Assembly (NCBI RefSeq): GCF_001077535.1
Contig: NZ_CP011968.1
Coordinates: 310,001-374,000, forward strand
Length of the DNA stretch: 64,000 bases
Source of the DNA: Clostridioides difficile ATCC 9689 = DSM 1296
GTDB taxonomy: Bacteria; Bacillota; Clostridia; Peptostreptococcales; Peptostreptococcaceae
Reading direction: 5' to 3'
In this document: in pieces, positions 6,894 to 13,564 of the stretch
How positions within the stretch are numbered: position 1 is the first letter of the stretch
Layout of the letters: each line of letters starts with the position of its first letter
Made by a program: the position numbers and the translations under genes
Notes under the pieces: generated by a model
The model's input: only the letters and a program-made list of their open reading frames with translations
Told to the model about the DNA's origin: nothing
Database searches by the model: none

Positions 6894-6983
6894 ATCATTA
6901 CTTAAATTATTTTGAATTTGAAACTTCGCTCTAGGCTAATAGATTGTAGTTTCTTTTTTTGTTTTTGATACGAATTTACATCT
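6850..6983 (-). ncRNA. Candidate antisense antitoxin RNA
   Basis: On the minus strand TATAAT at 6991-6986 (with a weak -35) predicts a start near 6980. The RNA would run through the toxin 3' region and could end at a perfect nine-pair hairpin (GAAATCGTC/GACGATTTC, 6853-6884) inside the toxin reading frame, followed by a modest T-rich stretch. Convergent overlap at the 3' end is the arrangement reported for C. difficile type I antitoxins. The limits are estimates. Confidence 0.45.
6920..6960 (+). terminator. Terminator of the candidate toxin mRNA, partly repeated in its leader
   Basis: GAAACT pairs with AGTTTC, with an inner TCTA/TAGA stem, followed by about nine T residues broken by one C. 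The complement of this hairpin (ACTACAATCTA and GCGAA-GTTT) reappears in the mRNA leader at 6658-6682, so the two ends of the message can pair over long range. Confidence 0.7.
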
Positions 6984-7111
6984 TTATTATATCGCATTTT
7001 AAGAAAAAATAAAACTATGAATATTATAAATCTATTTTAATTAATTTTTTATCATATCATTATTTAAAAGTAGATAAAACTAAAAAGGGTTCTCTAGAAA
7101 TCAATGTCTAT

Positions 7112-7264
7112 CTAATTATACTTACTTACCAATACCATCACTTGGTGTAAACAAGACTCTACTACATTTTCTCCGTACTCTAATATAAAATCATCTAGCT
7201 GTGTATCTATAAAATTACAATAATCATATGAACTACCAATATAAGCAGCAACATATGTGTACAC
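7112..7264 (-). pseudogene. Open remnant downstream of the minus-strand riboswitch
   Basis: A 50-codon open stretch (peptide contains AAYIGSSYDYCNFIDTQ and LDDFILEYGENVVES) lies about 50 bases after the riboswitch terminator. A TAA precedes it in frame and no ribosome site or ATG fits, so it looks like a fragment of a longer gene. A second overlapping frame gives only a 26-residue hydrophobic peptide starting MFRNKIDK. I recognise no family. Confidence 0.35.
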
Positions 7265-7311
7265 TTATCTATTTTATTTCTAAACATATATATTATTATC
7301 CCCCTAAAAAA

Positions 7312-7343
7312 CTTTCATAAAAACAAAAAGAAAACATCTTTTT
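7312..7343 (-). terminator. Terminator of the minus-strand c-di-GMP riboswitch
   Basis: On the minus strand AAAAAGA pairs with TCTTTTT, followed by GTTTTTATG. It begins immediately after the aptamer's closing GCCAAAAAG, the position expected for an expression platform. Confidence 0.6.
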
Positions 7344-7436
7344 GGCAACTGGCTAACATAACTCATAAGATATTTATATAAGTCTTAGTCCCTATAGCTT
7401 TGCGTCACTAAATTTCTCTAGTTTTGCCGATTTAGT
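7341..7436 (-). ncRNA. Cyclic di-GMP-I (GEMM) riboswitch
   Basis: The minus strand reads GGCAAAACTAGAGAAATTTA, then GTGACGCAAAGCTATAGGGA, CTAAG, a variable stem, and AGCCAGTTGCC. These are the conserved core blocks of the class I c-di-GMP aptamer. They match, block for block, the flagellar riboswitch at 62858-62940 in this same window. The only things downstream are a terminator and short decayed frames, so the switch seems to have lost its gene or to control a small RNA or peptide. A minus-strand promoter region lies at about 7450-7480. Confidence 0.92.
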
Positions 7437-7609
7437 TTTATTCTACAACTAAAATAATACAATAGAATTAGTTATTATTCAACAAGATTGTTTGAAAATT
7501 GAATAAATTTATAGGAATGAATAATATTTTTTATATATAAAAATGGACTAAATGTGTAGAATACTTGGTAAAACTTACCTGTATTAATTGCAATTAGAAG
7601 GTTCTATTA

Positions 7610-7623
7610 TTAATTTAAATTAA
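7610..7623. promoter_or_regulatory. Palindrome upstream of the first BlaI-like repressor gene
   Basis: TTAATTTAAATTAA is a perfect 14-base palindrome 24 bases before the start codon. An almost identical 15-base palindrome lies ahead of the second repressor gene. A shared operator for autoregulation is the simplest reading; it does not resemble the TACA/TGTA half-sites of classical BlaI operators. Confidence 0.45.
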
Positions 7624-7647
7624 AATTAATTCAAGGAAGTGACATAA

Positions 7648-8037
7648 ATGGAACAACAAGATGTAATAGACAAACTACGTAGGGGCGAATTAATGCTAAT
7701 GGAGTATTTGTGGAATAAAAAGTCTATTTTATCAAAAAAAGAAATAATAGAAGCAATGAAAAAGAGATATAAGTGGAGGAAAAGTACTACAGAAATTCTT
7801 TTAAAAAGATTGGTAAAGATGAAAACATTAAAAAAGAAGCGGATAGGTTTTCAGTTTAGCTATGAAGTATTAGTAACTAAAAAAGAATATTTAAATGCTA
7901 GAAAAGAAGAAAGAGATATAAGTAAATATGATAATTTTTTTGCACGAATATTCACAACTATACATAAAAGAGATAAGATGACAGAAGAACAACTAAAGGC
8001 ATTTATAAAAAATATGGAAAAAATTGGAAAAAGATAA
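7648..8037 (+). CDS. BlaI/MecI/CopY-family transcriptional repressor (first of pair)
   Basis: This 129-residue protein has the winged helix of the penicillinase-repressor family over residues 10-80: GELMLMEYLWNKKS, then the recognition-helix region KKRYKWRKSTTEILLKRLVK and a basic wing (KKKRIGFQFSYEVLVTKKEY). The C-terminal 40 residues would form the dimer helices. Members repress beta-lactamase, copper or related operons and are released when a BlaR1-type sensor cleaves them. No BlaR1 sensor or target operon is nearby, so the signal is unknown. A GGAAGTGA site precedes ATG. It forms a pair with the next gene, with about 30% similarity by eye. Confidence 0.85.
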   Translation: MEQQDVIDKLRRGELMLMEYLWNKKSILSKKEIIEAMKKRYKWRKSTTEILLKRLVKMKTLKKKRIGFQFSYEVLVTKKEYLNARKEERDISKYDNFFARIFTTIHKRDKMTEEQLKAFIKNMEKIGKR

Positions 8038-8051
8038 TTTATATATATCAA

Positions 8052-8078
8052 TTAATTTTAAATTAAATTTGTTATAAT
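8052..8078 (+). promoter_or_regulatory. Operator-like palindrome and -10 box of the second BlaI-like gene
   Basis: TTAATTTTAAATTAA (8052-8066, 7-1-7 palindrome) ends six bases before a TATAAT at 8073-8078, so it overlaps the -35 and spacer. A protein bound there would block polymerase. The same half-site TTAATTT occurs at 7610. Confidence 0.5.
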
Positions 8079-8129
8079 ATTTATATATATTTTAATATAC
8101 AGAAATTTACAAAAAAGGGGGTGCATATT

Positions 8130-8510
8130 ATGGGATTTAAAAAATTACCTGATTCAGAATTAAAAGTAATGAAGTTTATCTGGGGATTAGAAAAAAAAGT
8201 AGCTTCAGGAGAAGTTGTAGAAGCTATGAAACAAACTTATGGTTGGAATAAAAATACAACACTAACAATATTGTCTAAACTTACAAATAAGAACTATCTA
8301 TATGCACAAAAAACAAGCAGGTGTACTTTTTATACTATAGCTGTAAGGGAGAAAGACTATTTAAAAGTTGAAACAAAAAGATTTTTTAGTTTTTTTCATA
8401 ATAATTCCCTTAAGAGTTTTTTTACTGCTCTTAATGATAACGAAGATTTCAGCGATGATAAATTAGATATATTAGAAGAATGGGTAAAAAATTGGGAAGA
8501 AGATGAATAA
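8130..8510 (+). CDS. BlaI/MecI/CopY-family transcriptional repressor (second of pair)
   Basis: The start is set at ATG 8130, eight bases after AAAAGGGGG; an in-frame GTG at 8121 overlaps that site. The 126-residue protein opens GFKKLPDSELKVMKFIW, the usual BlaI beginning, followed by the helix region QTYGWNKNTTLTILSKL and wing TSRCTFYTIAVREKDYL. The acidic C-terminal part (DKLDILEEWVKNWEEDE) is the probable dimerisation segment. It is a closer match to canonical BlaI than its upstream neighbour. No sensor protease is encoded alongside, and the two repressors may regulate each other through the shared palindrome. Confidence 0.88.
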   Translation: MGFKKLPDSELKVMKFIWGLEKKVASGEVVEAMKQTYGWNKNTTLTILSKLTNKNYLYAQKTSRCTFYTIAVREKDYLKVETKRFFSFFHNNSLKSFFTALNDNEDFSDDKLDILEEWVKNWEEDE

Positions 8511-8766
8511 GTTAAACGTGATACTAAAATGATACTATTTTTATTAAAAAAAATAAAAATAAAATTGATAATAGAGATAATGTAGGTAATATGGATAATC
8601 TGAAACACTTGGAAACACTAGAGATAAAACTTACCCGATAGAATGGGAATAAAATATAGAATGCCAAAAATCCACATAAATACAGGATTTGAGGTCTATC
8701 TTACTTCTATGTTATACTGGTTTGATACTATCAATATTTGCCAGTATCTTATGGATTAATAAGTAA
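8511..8766 (+). other. Decayed sequence after the BlaI-like gene
   Basis: No intact gene is visible. Short open pieces encode hydrophobic peptides (for example LRSILLLCYTGLILSIFASI before a stop at about 8760), as if a membrane protein gene had been lost here. An inverted repeat ATACTGG/CCAGTAT lies at about 8714-8749. Confidence 0.3.
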
Positions 8767-8810
8767 AAAACATCCTGCTGAATGATAAATTCAGCGGGGT
8801 GTTTTTATTT
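8767..8810 (+). terminator. Strong intrinsic terminator in the accessory region
   Basis: AACATCCTGCTGAA pairs with TTCAGCGGGGTGTT (14 pairs including G-T) around TGATAAA and runs into TTTTTATTTT. It ends whatever transcript leaves the BlaI-like pair or the decayed region. Confidence 0.8.
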
Positions 8811-8955
8811 TGTTTTAGAACTCCTTTGCTCTGAAACTCGAAGTATTTAACACTGATGATTTTGTTATCTTTTAGTTCCTTTTGTGTCATGCTCTGAAAG
8901 ACAAATTGATACAATAAAAAAGTAATTTCTTAATCATTGATGGAGATATGTATTT

Positions 8956-9081
8956 ATGTTACTCTTGATGGTAATTTGAGTAATATTGTTCATAGCTTTT
9001 TATATTCACTTAATTAGAAAACCATTTGGTATAATCATAAATAAACTTGATGATATAATAGAAAAGATTTATACTTATTAG
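8956..9081 (+). pseudogene. Small membrane-peptide gene interrupted by TGA
   Basis: From ATG 8956, behind GGAGA, the frame reads seven codons, then TGA at 8977-8979, then 33 more codons to TAG at 9079. Read through, with Trp for TGA, the product is 41 residues: a hydrophobic helix (LLLMVI-x-VILFIAFYIHLI) followed by a basic segment (RKPFGIIINKLDDIIEKI). This is the plan of a type I toxin or other small membrane peptide, inactivated by a probable TGG-to-TGA change. The remainder of 8811-9229 shows no other gene. Confidence 0.45.
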
Positions 9082-9229
9082 AAGTATATAAAAGTATTTT
9101 ATGTCTATGAAATGTATGTCTATAAAACATATAGATGACTTTTGTATATTAATGTATGAATATTGATATTATAGAAGAATTGAGTTGTCAATGATACTAA
9201 ATCAAATATTTATAGAAGCTGGAGGGATT

Positions 9230-10621
9230 ATGAGAAATAAAATAATTATAGGAATTACTTTTTCACTTGTATTACTAATGTCTGGATGTGCTTCAAAACA
9301 AACCGCAGAAATAAACGTATTAGCAACTACTGATTTACATGGAGTTATACCTTATGAGTTAACTTCTTATGTAAAAGAAGAAAGAAAAAAAGATAAAAAT
9401 CTAACTTTAGTAGATGCAGGAGATTTTTTTGATAGTGGAGAAGTGTTTGGTTCTAGCATGGATAGTTATTTTAGTGCTAGATATAAAGATGGTGATAATA
9501 ACACTGAAAGTTATATTGAGACGCCTATTTCAAAAGATATGAAAGAGGTAGGTTATGATGTTGCAGTTCTTGGGAATCATGAATTTATATCCAACAATAA
9601 ATTTTATCTAGATAATATGATATCTGATTTTGAGAAGCAAAAAATAAATATTTTATCGGCAAATACGTATAAAAAAAATGGAGACAGTTATACAAAACCA
9701 TACATAATAAAAAATATTAATACACCTGAAGGAAACGTAAAACTAGGAATTTTAGGGCTTACTATAAAAGAAGTTGGTGAGAGGAAACAGTGGAAAGATG
9801 GAAAACTTGTTGACTCTAAGTCTTTAGAACTAAAAGACCAAGAGGGCTACAATGGTGAATTGTATATGAATGATTTAGTAGAAGATGCTAAAAAGTGGGT
9901 TAGTATAATGGAAAAAGAGAAGCCTGACATTATAGTTGCTGTGGCACATACAGGTGAGAAACCTAAGAAACCTAGAAACCCAGGAAATAGAATACAAGAC
10001 TTAGCTCAACAAGTTGATGGAATTGATGCTATAGTTGCAGGTCATAATCATGTTCAAATTGAGCAACATGATTATAAAAATAAATCAGGAGAAAATGTTA
10101 TAGTTACTGAGCCAGGAAAGCATGGAGAATGTATTTCTAAGATTAATTTTAAATTAGAAAAAAACAATGATAAATGGAATATAGTTGACAAATCTAGTAA
10201 ATTAATTAAATTTGAAAAAAATCAAGAAAGTGATAAATTTGGAGAATTTATTTCTTCAATTAATAAAGTAAGTAAAGATAAGAAAGAAATAAGATTATCA
10301 GAAGTAAAGACTCCTGAATGGGATAAAATATATGTTTTTAAATCTGGAACATCTGCAGATGATATATATAAAACGATAGGATATAAATGGAGAAATATAT
10401 CATCTCCAAAGGGTGATGACATGGTGCAGATTGTTGTAATGAATAATAATAAGCCTGTTAGCTATGTATATGGTGAAGCTGAAGTTATGCCAATTAATAT
10501 AAAATGTGATGAATCAGAGTATAAAGATAATGTTGTAACTATTTATCCTAATAAAAATGATAAATTTAAAATTGAAAAAGGTAAACAAGAATATAGTATT
10601 AATTTAAAACATATACAATAG
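9230..10621 (+). CDS. Lipoprotein 5'-nucleotidase / cyclic nucleotide phosphodiesterase family metallophosphatase
   Basis: Start ATG 9230 follows GGAGGG; an in-frame upstream ATG at 9185 lacks a site. The 463-residue product begins with a lipoprotein signal, with lipobox LMSGC giving acylated C19, so it is anchored outside the cell. Residues 30-330 carry the calcineurin-like metal motifs in order: ATTDLHG, DAGDFFDSG, VLGNHEF, VAHTGE and AGHNHV. The usual C-terminal nucleotide-binding domain is short or absent after residue 350, so the substrate is uncertain. UshA and CpdB relatives release phosphate and nucleosides from extracellular nucleotides. It is monocistronic, ending at a strong hairpin. 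Confidence 0.85.
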   Translation: MRNKIIIGITFSLVLLMSGCASKQTAEINVLATTDLHGVIPYELTSYVKEERKKDKNLTLVDAGDFFDSGEVFGSSMDSYFSARYKDGDNNTESYIETPISKDMKEVGYDVAVLGNHEFISNNKFYLDNMISDFEKQKINILSANTYKKNGDSYTKPYIIKNINTPEGNVKLGILGLTIKEVGERKQWKDGKLVDSKSLELKDQEGYNGELYMNDLVEDAKKWVSIMEKEKPDIIVAVAHTGEKPKKPRNPGNRIQDLAQQVDGIDAIVAGHNHVQIEQHDYKNKSGENVIVTEPGKHGECISKINFKLEKNNDKWNIVDKSSKLIKFEKNQESDKFGEFISSINKVSKDKKEIRLSEVKTPEWDKIYVFKSGTSADDIYKTIGYKWRNISSPKGDDMVQIVVMNNNKPVSYVYGEAEVMPINIKCDESEYKDNVVTIYPNKNDKFKIEKGKQEYSINLKHIQ

Positions 10622-10660
10622 AAACTTTTATCTTATTTAAGTTTAGATTGTACTTAAAAT

Positions 10661-10730
10661 AAAGTGTGTATTATTTTAAAAATTGATGATAATTAAAATC
10701 ACAACATTAAGGAATAGTACACACTTTTTA
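10661..10730. terminator. Long-loop terminator between convergent nucleotidase and LysR genes
   Basis: AAAGTGTGTA (10661-10670) and TACACACTTT (10718-10727) are perfect ten-base arms with T runs on the plus side and A/T-rich sequence on the other. It can serve both convergent genes. Confidence 0.65.
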
Positions 10731-10768
10731 TGCTAAAAAATAGAATGTTAAAAAATTAAACCTTTAAA

Positions 10769-11644
10769 TTAAAGTACATTGCTTATATTATCCAATATTA
10801 TTTTCAAAGGTTGTGTAATATTTTTATCTTTATGTAATATTGCTAACATTTTATTTTCCATATCTATCCCATCTAATTCAATCAATCGCAATTTTTTATG
10901 TAAGAGTGAATCTAATAATAAATTTTCTGGCAAAATGGTTATACCTAACCCTGCTTCTGCAGCTTTAATAAGTGCAAAAGAATTAACACTTTCCCAAACA
11001 GGATAAGCTTTTTGGTTTGAAAGAGATAATACACTGTCCAAAGTATCGCGAATGGCACTTCCTTGCTCACGTAACAATAACGGAAACGTGCATAACTGTC
11101 GTAGAGATAAGGCTTGTTTAGATAAAGGAAAAGTTGGAGCACATGCAACACATAACTTATAGGAACCTAATAAAATTGTACGGAATGCCCCCTGTGGTTC
11201 TATACCTTCCCAAAAGCATATATCAGCTTCTCCACTTTTTAAAATATCCATAGCTGAATTAGCACTTTCGACACGTACATTCACTTTAAGAGATGGGAAT
11301 GAATTTTTTAGTCGACTTAAAATTGGTGGAAGTAAAAAAGAGGCAATTGTAATGCTAGAAACAATGTTTATAGGTGTACATTCCTCTAAATGACTGATTC
11401 TTTTGTCTAAATTACGACAAGCAGTTAAGATACTACGTGCTTCTTCTAAAAGAGAAATGCCACAGCGAGTAAGACATACCCCTCGTGGTAGTCTGTCAAA
11501 TAATGCTGTTTCAGCTTGTTGTTCAAGTTCAGCTATAGCATGAGATACAGCAGATTGTGTGATATGTAATTTTTTTGCAGCACCTGTAAAAGTGCCTGTT
11601 TGTTCAATTGCTTCTAAAATCTCTAAATATCGTATGTTTATCAT
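10769..11644 (-). CDS. LysR-family transcriptional regulator
   Basis: The start at 11644 (MINIRYLEILEAIEQ) is chosen because it begins the LysR helix-turn-helix and follows GTGAGGA; a longer frame has no family similarity. The 291-residue protein has the N-terminal HTH (residues 1-60, TGAAKKLHITQSAVSHAIAE) and a periplasmic-binding-like effector domain from about residue 90 to the end. It is divergent from the two chromate-type transporter genes, with about 120 bases between starts, so it most likely controls them. The inducing ligand is unknown. Confidence 0.92.
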   Translation of the reverse strand: MINIRYLEILEAIEQTGTFTGAAKKLHITQSAVSHAIAELEQQAETALFDRLPRGVCLTRCGISLLEEARSILTACRNLDKRISHLEECTPINIVSSITIASFLLPPILSRLKNSFPSLKVNVRVESANSAMDILKSGEADICFWEGIEPQGAFRTILLGSYKLCVACAPTFPLSKQALSLRQLCTFPLLLREQGSAIRDTLDSVLSLSNQKAYPVWESVNSFALIKAAEAGLGITILPENLLLDSLLHKKLRLIELDGIDMENKMLAILHKDKNITQPLKIILDNISNVL

Positions 11645-11763
11645 AATAAATATCCTCACTAGACATGAATAAAATTGATTAATTCCATTAAATTCTATCA
11701 TTTTACAGATTGCAAAGCAACAGGTATACTGAATAATATGAAGTGAAAAGAAGGAGGAATATT

Positions 11764-12327
11764 TTGAATCAAAGCAGAAAAACATATTTTTGGCTTTTAA
11801 TTATTAACTTGTTTATTAGCACATTCACTTTTGGTGGAGGGTATGTAGTTGTACCTATGATTAGACGTTATTTTGTAAATCAAAAGCAATTCTTTACAGA
11901 AGATGATTTGATGAGCATGGCAGCAGTTGCACAATCAACTCCTGGAGCTATTGCAATTAATTTATCTGCTTTGGCAGGTTATCGAGTAGCTGGTACTTTA
12001 GGGGTTGTCATTAGTTGTATAGCAGCTATAATACCTCCGCTCGTTATTCTTGGATTAGTATCAGCATTTTACACCACTTTTATATCTAATGCCATTGTAA
12101 TTGCAGTATTAAAAGGAATGCAAGCTGGTGTTGCTGCACTAATTGTGGATTTGATTATTGACATGTGCTCTATGATATTAAAACAACGTTCTCTATTTTT
12201 ATCAGCTATGATACCTATTGCTTTCTTTGCAAACTTTGTGATGAGTATAAATGTAATTTTTATATTATCTGTTTGCTGTTTTGTATGTGTAATGCAAGTT
12301 TTCTACAAGAAGAGGGAAAATAAATGA
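11764..12327 (+). CDS. Chromate transporter family, short-chain subunit 1
   Basis: The TTG at 11764 is preferred because AAGGAGG lies six bases upstream; the ATG at 11743 would place that site inside the gene. The 187-residue membrane protein has the CHR motif FGGGYVVVPMIRR followed by five to six hydrophobic helices. Such half-size CHR proteins work as pairs and export chromate or related oxyanions; the real substrate in clostridia is not established. The stop overlaps the next start (ATGA), and the divergent LysR gene probably regulates the pair. Confidence 0.88.
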   Translation: MNQSRKTYFWLLIINLFISTFTFGGGYVVVPMIRRYFVNQKQFFTEDDLMSMAAVAQSTPGAIAINLSALAGYRVAGTLGVVISCIAAIIPPLVILGLVSAFYTTFISNAIVIAVLKGMQAGVAALIVDLIIDMCSMILKQRSLFLSAMIPIAFFANFVMSINVIFILSVCCFVCVMQVFYKKRENK

Positions 12328-12890
12328 ATACAATTTGGAATTTATTTTTTATATTTTTAAAAATAGGCTTGTTTAGTATTGGTGGTGGTTATGCAATCAT
12401 ACCTTTAATCCAAGAGAAAGTAGTAAATCAAACTGGATGGATAAGTGAGAAAATGTTTACAGATATTATAACTATTTCACAAATGACACCAGGGCCACTG
12501 GCTGTTAATACTTCTACTTTTGTTGGACTTCAAATTGGAGGGTTTTGGGGAGCAGTTGCAGCCACTTTAGGTTGTGTATTATGTGGTGTAGTAATATCTC
12601 TATTTTTATATAATTTTTTTCAAAAGCATCAGAACTCTACTTATATATTTGAAATATTAAATGGTCTAAAATCAGCTTCATTAGGTTTAATTATCTCAGC
12701 TGCGGCTACAATTATAATCCTTGCATTATTTGGGACGAATAAAGTGTACTTCAATTCTATATTTGAGATGCTAAACTGGACTGCACTAATAATCTTTTTT
12801 GTTACACTACTGATAGTACGTAAGTGGAAAATTAATCCTATTGTGATTATAATAATAAGTGGTATACTGGGAATATTTTTTTATTTATAA
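12324..12890 (+). CDS. Chromate transporter family, short-chain subunit 2
   Basis: This 188-residue partner of the preceding gene starts within the ATGA overlap. It carries the same motif (FSIGGGYAIIPLIQEKV) and TPGPLAVNTSTFVG in the second helix region, both conserved in CHR proteins. Two homologous halves encoded side by side are the usual form in Firmicutes, probably with opposite membrane orientation. A strong terminator follows. Confidence 0.9.
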   Translation: MNTIWNLFFIFLKIGLFSIGGGYAIIPLIQEKVVNQTGWISEKMFTDIITISQMTPGPLAVNTSTFVGLQIGGFWGAVAATLGCVLCGVVISLFLYNFFQKHQNSTYIFEILNGLKSASLGLIISAAATIIILALFGTNKVYFNSIFEMLNWTALIIFFVTLLIVRKWKINPIVIIIISGILGIFFYL

Positions 12891-12929
12891 GTTTTTGCTA
12901 AGTAAAGGATATCTATTTTTTTATATCTT

Positions 12930-12969
12930 AAATCCAAATAGCCAATAAAGTAAGGCTATTTGGATTTTT
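12930..12969. terminator. Terminator of the chromate transporter pair
   Basis: AAATCCAAATAGCC and GGCTATTTGGATTT are perfect 14-base arms around AATAAAGTAA, followed by TTAAT. Confidence 0.85.
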
Positions 12970-13018
12970 AATAAATTCTGAAAAGATAATCAGAAACCCA
13001 TATAACATTTAAATTATA

Positions 13019-13417
13019 TCACTGGTTTTCTACAAACCAATCATAAGCTTCTTGGCAAAATTTCTCACTATCTATATAGTAACTATTATGAACATTATTA
13101 ATTTCAACAAGTTTCTTTTTACATTTTAGTGAATTATAATAGCTATCAAAATATTGGGTTTTAAAATATCTATCATGAAGTGTTTTAAAGACAAGAGTAG
13201 GTATGTTGACTCCATCTTTTATCTTACTATCTTCTGCAATAAAGCATTCTAACATTGTATTAATTATCTTTGTACTATTTTTCCAAATATGAGGATTTTT
13301 CTTTTCAAATATTTTATAAAATTCATTATCATAGACTTCATTATAACCTTTATATTTAGGTGGTTTTACTGTTATGTGAAAATTAGGAAGAAACTTAAAG
13401 AAAAAATATAATAATTT
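13019..13417 (-). pseudogene. C-terminal fragment of an alpha/beta hydrolase
   Basis: The open stretch encodes 132 residues but has no start at its beginning; the first ATG is internal at 13255. The last 75 residues read like the end of an alpha/beta hydrolase cap and core: IPTLVFKTLHDRYF, with a possible catalytic Asp, and VEINNVHNSYYIDSEKFCQEAYDWF, with the catalytic His region. The nucleophile Ser half is missing and a TAA precedes the fragment. It is a truncated relic. Confidence 0.6.
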
Positions 13418-13564
13418 TTATGTTCTGTTTTATATATTATTCATATTTTATCACAGATAATATACTAAAGTTAATTTTTTTATTGTACAACTATTATAAT
13501 AATTCTTCTATAATATAAGACATTCTATAATTTTATATTTAAGTTCATGTGTATTTAATTGTTT

